The notes below the pieces were generated by a model. That model saw only the letters and a list, made by a program, of their open reading frames with translations, did not search any database and was not told where the DNA came from. A stretch of 19,042 nt of DNA from Proteobacteria bacterium UBA7821 (lineage in GTDB: Bacteria; Pseudomonadota; Gammaproteobacteria; Comchoanobacterales; Comchoanobacteraceae). The stretch lies in NCBI GenBank assembly GCA_002480165.1, contig DLBP01000031.1, forward strand, positions 16,939 to 35,980, given 5' to 3'. This document shows, piece by piece, positions 8,279 to 15,371 of the stretch. Positions within the stretch are counted from its first letter, which is position 1. Each line of letters begins with the position of its first letter. A program made the position numbers and the translations under genes.

Positions 8279-9717
8279 ACTGACTCAAGACAAATCAAAG
8301 CGCGCTGTTTAAGTAGATCATGAGGATATAAAGTGATTAACTTTGGCATCTCAGGCCCCTTCATTCGACCAGTGATCGCGACTCGTAGCGGCATGAATAG
8401 ATTTTTCCCTTGGCGTTGTGTTTGTTCACCGATTGATTTGACCATCTGTTTGAATGATTTAGCATTGATTGGATTGGTATCATTCAATAGCGTATGCCAA
8501 TGCTGGACAACAGCCATATCGGGTAACCCACGCAGATAATCCAGTGCCTCCTGCTCAACTGTAAAATCAGCGGTGAAGTAACTAAAATAGGTTGGCATGT
8601 CCTGTAGCGTTACTAATTCGTTTTGAAATAAAGACACAATATCTCGCCACCGTGAATCCTTCAGCCATATCTCAGGCACCCATGGTTCGACCTCACGTAA
8701 TAAATCGTGCTGACTTAACCTATGGATGTACTGAGTATTCATCCACCTCAACTTATCGAGATCATAGGCTGCTGATGACGCATGAATTCGATCAACCGAA
8801 AATAGCTCAATCATCTCACTGAGATCAAATATTTCTTTAGCGGCTGGGTGTGACCATCCGAGTAAGACCAGCGCATTAATCACAGCACCGGGTAAAAAGC
8901 CCTGGCTTTTTAATTCAGCACAACTGGCTGACAGATGTCGTTTACTGAGTTTTTTACGATCACTGTCTAATATAATTGACAAGTGACCAAATGCAGGCGG
9001 TGTCCAGGAAAAAGCCTGGTATAACATCAGTTGTTTGAGTGTATTGGATAAATGCTCTTCGCCTCTAAAGACATGTGTGATCTGCATCAGCGCATCATCA
9101 ATAACACAAGCGAAATTATACACAGGCATTCCATCAGATCGCAACAGGACAAAATCCCCTACCATGTGTGTTGGCAACTGGATATCACCTCGAATCAGGT
9201 CAAAAAAATGATACGATTCCTGCTGTTCTGACACTCTGAACCGAATAGTCGCCCGCTCACCAGCCTCAATACGCTTAAGCGCCACCTGCGTCTCGATATT
9301 ACGATCAGGACTCATTGGTCGGTACACTGTGCCGGTTTTTTTTGCTGTCTCTTTTTGTCGACTAATCTCATCATCTGTCATAAAACAATAGTAAGCTAGA
9401 TTGTTATCTAACAACTGCTGAACGTGTTCACGATAAATTGTTAAGCGCTGACTCTGACGGTAAGGTCCCAACTGCCCTTGCTCTTGCATACCAGACACAA
9501 CGCCTTCATCTGCTTGTATGCCTAGCCAATTTAGGTCGGTTAGCATCGACTGTGCTGACTCTAACGTGCTTCTCTCCGTATCGGTATCTTCGATACGCAG
9601 TAGAAAATCTCCACCGTGGTGTTTTGCATACAGATAGTTAAATAACGCAGTTCGAGCACCACCAACATGAAGACTACCGGTGGGTGAGGGGGCAAATCGC
9701 AACTTAACTTTTGACAT
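8272..9717 (-). CDS. gltX: glutamyl-tRNA synthetase
   Basis: Class I aminoacyl-tRNA synthetase that charges tRNA-Glu, 481 residues, full length. The HIGH-type motif is in SPTGSLHVGGARTAL (His17 to Gly20), FLLRIEDTDTERS follows, then FRGEEHLSNT near 218-226 and the KMSKS-type loop KKLSKRH at 255-261. The Cys/His zinc site of E. coli GluRS is not visible: only Cys111 lies in that region, so this looks like a zinc-free form. The C-terminal anticodon-binding half is present. It is the first gene of the gltX-xth-dnaE run, with its own promoter 36 bases upstream. Whether it charges only tRNA-Glu or also tRNA-Gln depends on whether the genome has glnS or gatCAB, which the window cannot show. Confidence 0.96.
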   Translation of the reverse strand: MSKVKLRFAPSPTGSLHVGGARTALFNYLYAKHHGGDFLLRIEDTDTERSTLESAQSMLTDLNWLGIQADEGVVSGMQEQGQLGPYRQSQRLTIYREHVQQLLDNNLAYYCFMTDDEISRQKETAKKTGTVYRPMSPDRNIETQVALKRIEAGERATIRFRVSEQQESYHFFDLIRGDIQLPTHMVGDFVLLRSDGMPVYNFACVIDDALMQITHVFRGEEHLSNTLKQLMLYQAFSWTPPAFGHLSIILDSDRKKLSKRHLSASCAELKSQGFLPGAVINALVLLGWSHPAAKEIFDLSEMIELFSVDRIHASSAAYDLDKLRWMNTQYIHRLSQHDLLREVEPWVPEIWLKDSRWRDIVSLFQNELVTLQDMPTYFSYFTADFTVEQEALDYLRGLPDMAVVQHWHTLLNDTNPINAKSFKQMVKSIGEQTQRQGKNLFMPLRVAITGRMKGPEMPKLITLYPHDLLKQRALICLESVC

Positions 9718-9752
9718 GGTTTAACCTAACCTTAACTACTAAACATGTTGTA

Positions 9753-9781
9753 AATATAACAAACATAGAAACCATTAACAA
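9753..9781 (-). promoter_or_regulatory. promoter of the gltX-xth-dnaE unit
   Basis: On the minus strand TTGTTA (9776-9781) and TATATT (9753-9758) are separated by 17 bases, a good sigma-70 match. Transcription would start near 9746, within an 8-base palindrome AACATGTT at 9742-9749. The leader before the gltX ATG (9715-9717) then carries short TTAACC-like repeats and only a weak Shine-Dalgarno. Confidence 0.65.
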
Positions 9782-9794
9782 CACAAGCTGGGCT

Positions 9795-12011
9795 TTACTT
9801 TTTCAATGAATTGACAACCGTCGTTATAACGCGTTTCGGCTTCTTAGTCTCATTTATGGTTGACTTGATAGATTCCGCTAGATTGAGATCATCAACAAGA
9901 GACTGCTTGAGGGTCTCAAAGAGTGCTTGTTGTCGTTTTTGCCATAATATCCTACCCATGACTGGTGTAAGCACCACCGCTTCGATTTCGCTATCAATGT
10001 GGCTAAGTATCATTTTAATTTTTTTTAAAAAAGCGGCCTGATCTTGTGTTAGGTCTGGTGGCTTATATTGTAGAAGTGACGGTTTGATTGGGTCACTATC
10101 ATCGATTTTACCGACCAATTTATCAAACTTTACCTGGTCGTGTTCCAAACAGTCTATAAAATAAACCAAAATCGCAGCTAAACTAGCTAGATTTTGATCT
10201 AAGTGCAACCTTAAGACATTAATGTATTCCTGCTGTTTTTCCTTACCAAATCGCATAACCTGTTGTAGACAAATCGAGACGGCTTGACTTGGTTTTGCAC
10301 ACTCAAAATCAATGATCGTCAACTCGTCTATATCCGAACAAACAACATTGTGTGAACTAGCCAGGTCTACATTGATGTAACCAAAATGCAAGGCAACAAG
10401 CATATCAACCAACAGCTTTGATCGATTATTCATCAAAACTTGTCGATCGCGGAGTATCCCATCACCGTCGAGATAGTGTTGAAGCGATTGCCCATCTAAT
10501 TGCCTCGTATAATAGCGCCAGACGCGATTATATACATTGCCATGCCGACACTCTTGCCCATGGTTTTTGATCAAAACACTGGTTTTATTATCTTTCATGG
10601 TATAGATCAATTGATCAAGGGCGACTTCCAGAGGCTGCGAGCCTCCCAGTGTCCTCCTAACTCCCATTTTATTACGCTCGACTTGCTTAGCAGTATAAAC
10701 ATCTTTAAATGAAACTCTATGATATCGGCCAGATTCTCTTTTTCCCTTTGATGACCTGACGAGTTGTAATTGGCCATCTTCACAGATTAATTTCAGTGTT
10801 CTCTGATCCGTAACCACACCTTTTTCAACCGATTTCAAAACAACCATTTCTTCGCCACAGCTGACTTTTTTTAAAAACCTGGTGTTATTGACAAATTGGA
10901 TCATTCGCTCTCTTTCCATAGACGTTAGTACAGCATCATGATCAATCACTTCAGCTAACTGCCTCACTTGATCAATTAATTGGTGATCGATTATCTCGAT
11001 CGCTAAATCATCATACTGTCTTTGTAGAGATTCATTTGGCTGTATTGCGTGTATTTGACACAAATCAAGATAACGTTCTAATGCCTCAGTGGATAATGGG
11101 TTCGTGTCTGCTATTAATTGTCTCTCTAGGCATAATAAGTCTCCAATATAATGAAACAATGGATGCATTACAGACGATTTCATGATCTCTAAAAGAGAAT
11201 CAGGGCATTGTTCTCGGCATAGGTCAATGCCATCATCGACCCTCAAATAATATAGCTTTTCTATCAACTCATTGTTGTTCACAAAAAAATCCCGATGTTC
11301 GCCAGAGAATAAAACAATCTGTTCGTAATTGAGGTTTTCTTGAATAGATGCTGTATAAAAATCCAATACATTGCTGTTGGATTGTTCTGATGAACTTGAT
11401 TGAATTGATAACATTTTCCGATACCATGTCGTTTCTGACCGTGTCAACAAGGGGGTTAGAATCGGATTATCAGCAATAATCATACCGATCATTTTTTCAT
11501 CTAAACCATAGTAGAGTCGAAATCGATTGAGCTCTAATAGAATCAGTGGATTCAACTGAATCTGTTTAAGTAACCACTGTGGATCAAGTCTTTCTCTATC
11601 CGGCTTGTATCGAATGTCATCAGGAAGTTCTGGTATTTGACTGTCCTGTGTATCAAATGGTAATGGTAATATTTCTAAAGAAAAACAACGATCGATGTAC
11701 TGTTGGCGATCGTGTTGTTTTAATTGATCCTCATCGGCAATTAAATCGATGATTTGATGACCGGATTTGTGCTTATTGGTGTATGTCGACATGATCAATT
11801 GATAACAATCAGGCTGTATCGACCACTGTCTAAGTAGATCAACAAACGCTCTTCTTTTTTTGGGTTGGGTATCGATGTATTGTGCACACTGAGCAATTTG
11901 TTCAATAGCCTGCTTAAATTCAACAAAATCATTCTGGTCTAAACCAGGAAAATAGCGCTTTATCAACTGTCGTTCTGTGCGCCTTCGGTGCGAAAATGGA
12001 TTTTTTTTCAT
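9795..12011 (-). CDS. large protein of unknown function with a C-terminal protein-kinase-like region
   Basis: A 738-residue, hydrophilic, helix-rich protein with no signal peptide or membrane segment; I do not recognise its first 400 residues. The N-terminus is strongly basic (HRRRTERQLIKR). Near 500-580 the pattern resembles a kinase C-lobe: a helix ending in ALH, then GYINVDLASSHNVV with a possible catalytic Asp549 and Asn555, then LTIIDFECAKP with Asp568 at the DFG position. The Asp-to-Asn spacing is one residue longer than in HRDLKPEN, and no clear glycine loop or lysine is visible, so activity is uncertain; a pseudokinase or small-molecule kinase is possible. The ATG at 12009-12011 is preferred over the TTG at 12054-12056 because the only good -10 box lies between them. 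It is a single-gene unit upstream of gltX. A role in host interaction would be speculation. Confidence 0.8.
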   Translation of the reverse strand: MKKNPFSHRRRTERQLIKRYFPGLDQNDFVEFKQAIEQIAQCAQYIDTQPKKRRAFVDLLRQWSIQPDCYQLIMSTYTNKHKSGHQIIDLIADEDQLKQHDRQQYIDRCFSLEILPLPFDTQDSQIPELPDDIRYKPDRERLDPQWLLKQIQLNPLILLELNRFRLYYGLDEKMIGMIIADNPILTPLLTRSETTWYRKMLSIQSSSSEQSNSNVLDFYTASIQENLNYEQIVLFSGEHRDFFVNNNELIEKLYYLRVDDGIDLCREQCPDSLLEIMKSSVMHPLFHYIGDLLCLERQLIADTNPLSTEALERYLDLCQIHAIQPNESLQRQYDDLAIEIIDHQLIDQVRQLAEVIDHDAVLTSMERERMIQFVNNTRFLKKVSCGEEMVVLKSVEKGVVTDQRTLKLICEDGQLQLVRSSKGKRESGRYHRVSFKDVYTAKQVERNKMGVRRTLGGSQPLEVALDQLIYTMKDNKTSVLIKNHGQECRHGNVYNRVWRYYTRQLDGQSLQHYLDGDGILRDRQVLMNNRSKLLVDMLVALHFGYINVDLASSHNVVCSDIDELTIIDFECAKPSQAVSICLQQVMRFGKEKQQEYINVLRLHLDQNLASLAAILVYFIDCLEHDQVKFDKLVGKIDDSDPIKPSLLQYKPPDLTQDQAAFLKKIKMILSHIDSEIEAVVLTPVMGRILWQKRQQALFETLKQSLVDDLNLAESIKSTINETKKPKRVITTVVNSLKK

Positions 12012-12042
12012 ATTATCGTCTTTATTATTATCATCTATATGA

Positions 12043-12051
12043 ATTATAGCA
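12043..12051 (-). promoter_or_regulatory. extended -10 promoter of the kinase-like gene
   Basis: The minus strand reads TGCTATAAT, with the -10 hexamer at 12043-12048 and the TGn extension at 12049-12051. No convincing -35 box is seen. Transcription would start near 12036, about 25 bases before the ATG at 12009-12011. It nearly repeats the FecR/RTX promoter, sharing TTGTG just upstream. Confidence 0.6.
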
Positions 12052-12095
12052 CACAAAATCGATTGTGCAGAAAATTTATCTCACCACTGGCTTAA

Positions 12096-12122
12096 CTGAC
12101 TTGGCTAGTCAGCCGTGACTAG
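12096..12122 (-). other. two mutually exclusive small hairpins at the tauE stop codon
   Basis: CTGACT (12096-12101) pairs with AGTCAG (12107-12112) across five bases, or CTAGTC (12105-12110) pairs with GACTAG (12117-12122) across six. The two stems share bases and cannot form together. The second covers the tauE stop. No T-run follows on the minus strand, so this is at best a weak or Rho-dependent end of the tauE transcript. Confidence 0.3.
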
Positions 12123-12919
12123 AGTGTGAGTAACTGTAAAATAATTAAAATACTAATGATGGCAATCAGAAGATTGATTAAAACCTGTTCTGAAAAAAAC
12201 TGGTTTAATTTGATACCCAAACCAGAAAAGTAGGGAGTTAATACAATGGCTGAGGCAATCATTGGGAGATAAATGTCTTCGTAGAAGAATGGATATTGCG
12301 TATGCGACCCTGGAAAGAAGTAGGTGGTCAACAATCCTGAGAAGGCGAGAGTGATCGAGTTAAATGAGCAGATAGCGGATGTTGCTAACTTGTCATCTTT
12401 CCACGACAAAACCACTGGAAATAAAATCAAGGCGACACCGACACCACACATCGCACAAATGATCGCGATAAAAAATATAGCTGGCCACAAATTCCGCTTT
12501 TCAATCTTGATCGATAAAATGTACTGTCGGTTTAGCTTAACCAAGAGCGACAAGCCTAAAAACACGGCAAATATAACTTGTAGTACATCATCGTATACGA
12601 CTTTTGAGATGAGAACACCGATCACACTGCCAATCGCGCAGGGCAATGCTGACCAGAGCATGTCACTGGAGTTTTTCTTTATTTCGGCTAACCGATGATA
12701 CATTGAGAGGCTATTAACCACTAGGATATTTAGCAATGATGTGGTGGTTGCAATAACCATGGGGCTCTCAATCTCTGGATACATAATGGACAATAAGGCA
12801 TGCAAAAAGGGCACCACAAAAAAGCCGCCACCAATACCAAATAAGCCAGACAATAGAGCGGCAAAGATAGCGACCAGAGAAATGGCTGAAAACAATAGCG
12901 TTATTGTCAAATAATCCAT
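12119..12919 (-). CDS. TauE/SafE family membrane permease
   Basis: A 266-residue inner-membrane protein of the TauE/SafE (DUF81) family, thought to export sulfite, sulfonates or related organic anions. The N-terminal family signature GLFGIGGGFFVVPFL starts at residue 25. The second half repeats it in weaker form (CGVGVALILFPVV), as expected for two inverted halves. About eight hydrophobic segments are visible. The frame is open to 13102, but that needs a TTG start inside the divergent DUF2878 gene and adds a basic stretch the family does not have. The ATG at 12917-12919 gives the usual length; the ATG at 12926-12928, three codons earlier, is nearly as good. Neither has a clear Shine-Dalgarno. 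The substrate cannot be told, and no sulfur-metabolism gene is nearby. Confidence 0.85.
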   Translation of the reverse strand: MDYLTITLLFSAISLVAIFAALLSGLFGIGGGFFVVPFLHALLSIMYPEIESPMVIATTTSLLNILVVNSLSMYHRLAEIKKNSSDMLWSALPCAIGSVIGVLISKVVYDDVLQVIFAVFLGLSLLVKLNRQYILSIKIEKRNLWPAIFFIAIICAMCGVGVALILFPVVLSWKDDKLATSAICSFNSITLAFSGLLTTYFFPGSHTQYPFFYEDIYLPMIASAIVLTPYFSGLGIKLNQFFSEQVLINLLIAIISILIILQLLTL

Positions 12920-12996
12920 AAACCACATGTTACACAAGCTTTTCACGACTGTAAAGGTTTTCCTAAATCGCCGCTGTTCTTTCTGGTGAGAAACAC

Positions 12997-13017
12997 GGTT
13001 GATCAGCTGATGTAACC
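12997..13017. promoter_or_regulatory. dyad-symmetric possible operator between divergent genes
   Basis: A perfect 10-base palindrome ATCAGCTGAT (13002-13011) is flanked by GGTT (12997-13000) and AACC (13014-13017), a near-symmetric 21-base site. It lies in the 160-base divergent gap (12920-13079) between tauE and the DUF2878 gene, where a regulator could control both. No other function is apparent. It may be chance. Confidence 0.3.
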
Positions 13018-13063
13018 TCAGGCTCAAATGTTGACTCACTTGTTTTATTCCGGTAATGTGTCT

Positions 13064-13070
13064 AAGGAGG
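13064..13070 (+). promoter_or_regulatory. consensus Shine-Dalgarno deciding the DUF2878 start
   Basis: AAGGAGG ends nine bases before the ATG at 13080. It lies inside the longer reading frame that begins with ATG at 13056, so the start at 13080 is the true one. Confidence 0.85.
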
Positions 13071-13079
13071 ATTTTCTTG

Positions 13080-13619
13080 ATGGAAAAAGAAAAAATAGCC
13101 AATATTTGTTGCTACTACCTGACTTCGATTATTGCTGCATTGACAGTCAGTCGGTCTACATTTGTCACGGGGTACATTCTAGTCACAATCACCACTTCGC
13201 TCAACCTGTTTATCGTCAGTTATTATCGACTACTCTCCCAGTATGACTTCCTGGTGACCTTGGTTTTAATGACCGCGGGTCTAATGATTGATTTCACCTT
13301 ACAGCAAGCTGGTATTATTGTATTCAATGCGCCGACTTTTGATAAACTACCATTGCCCTATTGGATGGTGATTTTGTGGGTTAGTTTTTCAACCAACACG
13401 TTCACCGTCACGCGTTGGATTTACAGCCACCCCATTTACACAGGCTTGGCACTCTGTATCGGGATCACCTTAGGCTACTGGATTGGAATTCGCATTGGCA
13501 TGGGGCGCCTGAGTGGTGATGACATCCGCTATTTGGGATATTGGTCGATTTATTGGCTATTTGCTGGTAGCATTATTGGCTATCTAAATCTGCAAATCCA
13601 ACCGAGGACAGTACGATGA
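13080..13619 (+). CDS. DUF2878 family membrane protein
   Basis: A 179-residue inner-membrane protein with about five or six hydrophobic segments. Family-like features are DFTLQQAGIIVF at 71-82 and LPLPYWMVILWVSF at 90-103. The function of DUF2878 is unknown. In other proteobacteria it is often found with DUF1295, DUF1365, a cyclopropane-fatty-acid-synthase-like methyltransferase and an amine-oxidase-like flavoprotein, in clusters tied to the RpoE-ChrR response to singlet oxygen. Here only the DUF1295 partner is present. The perfect Shine-Dalgarno at 13064-13070 fixes the start. The stop overlaps the next start as ATGA (13616-13619), so the two proteins are probably made together. Confidence 0.8.
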   Translation: MEKEKIANICCYYLTSIIAALTVSRSTFVTGYILVTITTSLNLFIVSYYRLLSQYDFLVTLVLMTAGLMIDFTLQQAGIIVFNAPTFDKLPLPYWMVILWVSFSTNTFTVTRWIYSHPIYTGLALCIGITLGYWIGIRIGMGRLSGDDIRYLGYWSIYWLFAGSIIGYLNLQIQPRTVR

Positions 13620-14356
13620 TATACATTATATTAATCAATCTATTTTGTTTAATGACCACCGCATGGCTAATCTACCTGTTACTTAAAAACGCGTCGGTAA
13701 TTGATTGTTTTTGGCCATTGGCTTTCATGCTAACCAGTTGCTTTTACTTAAGCGGCAACGTCTCGACTACCGGCACAGTGCTACTGGCGGTTATTGTCAT
13801 TTGGTCGCTTCGGCTATTTCTTTATCTACTGAGCACCAGACTGATTCCACGCCACATCGAGCAGCGCTATGGCGCACCCGAAACGACTGGAATTGCCTAC
13901 CTTTGGTTAAACTTTCAGTTTCAAGGGCTACTGGTGTTTTTACTCACCCTGCCATTGTATTGGGTTTACTTAACACCCAGCTTCTCACTCAGCCACCCAC
14001 TATTATTGGCTATCACAGCGCTACAATTGCTCGCGATTCTCGCTGAAACGGTCGCCGATCTACAGCTGTACGAGTTTCGTAAGCAGTCCAAATCACTTGT
14101 CTGTGAAACAGGATTCTGGTACTACAGCAGGCATCCCAATTTATTCTTTGATTGGCTATTTTGGCTACTGGTTAGTATTGAAGTCAGTTTTGTCACCCCC
14201 TTTGCAGCGATCACACCCATATTACTGTATGTCATTATGAACCACTTGACCGTACCCATTACCGAAAAACAATCCCTTAAACGTAAGGGCAAAGCCTTTT
14301 CTGACTATCAAGACAGCACTTCAAGATTCTTTATCTGGTTTAAACGCTCCTCATGA
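13616..14356 (+). CDS. DUF1295 family membrane protein (steroid-reductase-like fold)
   Basis: A 246-residue inner-membrane protein of the DUF1295 family, related to 3-oxo-5-alpha-steroid 4-dehydrogenases and isoprenylcysteine methyltransferases. The C-terminal signature GFWYYSRHPNLFFDWLFW at 166-183 is clear, as is the following EKQSLKRKGKAFSDYQ. The N-terminal half has several hydrophobic helices. Members are thought to act on lipids, probably as reductases, but the substrate is not known. GAGGAC lies about eight bases before the ATG. It overlaps DUF2878 upstream and the peptidase gene downstream by four bases each (ATGA), making it the middle cistron of a coupled trio. Confidence 0.88.
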   Translation: MIYIILINLFCLMTTAWLIYLLLKNASVIDCFWPLAFMLTSCFYLSGNVSTTGTVLLAVIVIWSLRLFLYLLSTRLIPRHIEQRYGAPETTGIAYLWLNFQFQGLLVFLLTLPLYWVYLTPSFSLSHPLLLAITALQLLAILAETVADLQLYEFRKQSKSLVCETGFWYYSRHPNLFFDWLFWLLVSIEVSFVTPFAAITPILLYVIMNHLTVPITEKQSLKRKGKAFSDYQDSTSRFFIWFKRSS

Positions 14357-15285
14357 GTCAGCCATTTGATCAAGACTATCTATTGACTGATGATGGCCAC
14401 AGTATTTACTACGAACAGTATGGCAACCCCACCGGCATTCCTGTGTTATGGCTGCATGGCGGTCCTGGTGTTGGCACCAGTACTAGCTACGCTAGTCTAT
14501 TTGACTTAAGTCAATTTCACGTAATCCTAGTTGACCAAAGAGGTGCTGGAAAGAGTAAACCTTGTGCAGAAATCCGTAATAACACCACACAGAATATTAT
14601 TAACGATCTTGAAAACCTCCGCAGAGTCCTCCACATTGAGTCTTGGTGCTTACTCGGTGGCTCTTGGGGAACAACACTGGCACTGGTTTATGCACAAACC
14701 CATCCTCATGCCATCAGCCACTTGATACTAAGAGGTGTTTTCTTAGCACGAGAACAAGATTACAAATGGCTATACCATCATGGCGCCAGCCAATTCTTTC
14801 CAGCTGAATGGGAAGCATTCTTGAAGCCAATTGGTGGCAATCGAGAGAACGTTATCGAAGATTATCACCAACTTTTTCAGCAAGCTGATCAACAACAGGT
14901 CCATGAATCCATGCAAGCATGGTGTACCTGGGAAGCCAGTGTGGCCATGCTTAAACAAGACCCGCTCATTATCGAACAGCTGAATGAAAAAACAACCTGC
15001 CAACAATTTGCAACCATTAGCAATCACTATTTTCGACACCGATGTTTTCTAGAGACTGATCAGATCATCAAGAATATTAACAGAATACGCCACATATCGA
15101 CATGGATTGTTCATGGCCGCTACGACTTATTGTGCCCTGTATCAGGAGCATACTGGCTCAATTCTATGCTTGATTCATGCAATCTAACCATTGTTGAGGC
15201 TGCTGGCCACTCTCAAAATGAGGTCGGTACCACAAAGGCACTCAAAGGATGCCTCGCATCATTGGCACAGACCATGAGACAATAA
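14353..15285 (+). CDS. pip: prolyl aminopeptidase (proline iminopeptidase), family S33
   Basis: A 310-residue cytoplasmic alpha/beta hydrolase that removes N-terminal proline from peptides; the length suits the family. Visible are the oxyanion loop HGGPGVG near 35-41, VDQRGAGKS at 60-68, the nucleophile elbow GGSWGTTLAL with Ser104, the acid Asp258 in VHGRYDLLCPV, and His286 in AAGHSQNE. The cap-domain Glu194 (WE) is present, but the usual ENHYF motif reads SNHYF (Ser223), losing a glutamate believed to help bind the proline amino group. The specificity could therefore differ from classical Pip. The start overlaps the DUF1295 stop by four bases and has no good Shine-Dalgarno, so it depends on coupling. 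Confidence 0.88.
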   Translation: MSQPFDQDYLLTDDGHSIYYEQYGNPTGIPVLWLHGGPGVGTSTSYASLFDLSQFHVILVDQRGAGKSKPCAEIRNNTTQNIINDLENLRRVLHIESWCLLGGSWGTTLALVYAQTHPHAISHLILRGVFLAREQDYKWLYHHGASQFFPAEWEAFLKPIGGNRENVIEDYHQLFQQADQQQVHESMQAWCTWEASVAMLKQDPLIIEQLNEKTTCQQFATISNHYFRHRCFLETDQIIKNINRIRHISTWIVHGRYDLLCPVSGAYWLNSMLDSCNLTIVEAAGHSQNEVGTTKALKGCLASLAQTMRQ

Positions 15286-15314
15286 CTGCATAACCATTTT
15301 ATTTCACATCAAGG

Positions 15315-15343
15315 ATGTCAATCACCTAGGTTTATGCTACTAT
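15315..15343 (+). promoter_or_regulatory. promoter of the symporter-tatAB unit
   Basis: ATGTCA at 15315-15320 (four of six) and TACTAT at 15338-15343 (five of six) are spaced by 17 bases, and TGC directly precedes the -10 as an extension. It lies in the 86-base gap after pip. Transcription would start near 15350, about 22 bases before the TTG start at 15372. Confidence 0.5.
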
Positions 15344-15371
15344 AGCAACTAAAGGTCAGTAGGTTAATCGT

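Noticed and set aside
9719..9736. TTAACC-like short repeats in the gltX leader as a regulatory array
   Set aside because: Only two to three imperfect copies, with no hairpin or known leader RNA pattern.
12324..12698. 124-codon plus-strand frame opposite tauE
   Set aside because: It lies wholly antisense to a clear TauE-family gene, with no domain or ribosome site.
12926..12953. TTTACA and TAACAT as a tauE promoter on the minus strand
   Set aside because: The -10 box would cover the first possible ATG and leave essentially no leader before the second.
13031..13059. TTGACT and TAATGT spaced by 17 bases as a promoter for the DUF2878 unit
   Set aside because: Transcription would begin near 13066, inside the Shine-Dalgarno at 13064-13070, which would remove part of the ribosome site.
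12920..13102. 58 to 61-residue N-terminal extension of the TauE-like protein starting with TTG at 13102
   Set aside because: It would start inside the divergent DUF2878 gene, is basic and unlike the family, and has no supporting ribosome site.
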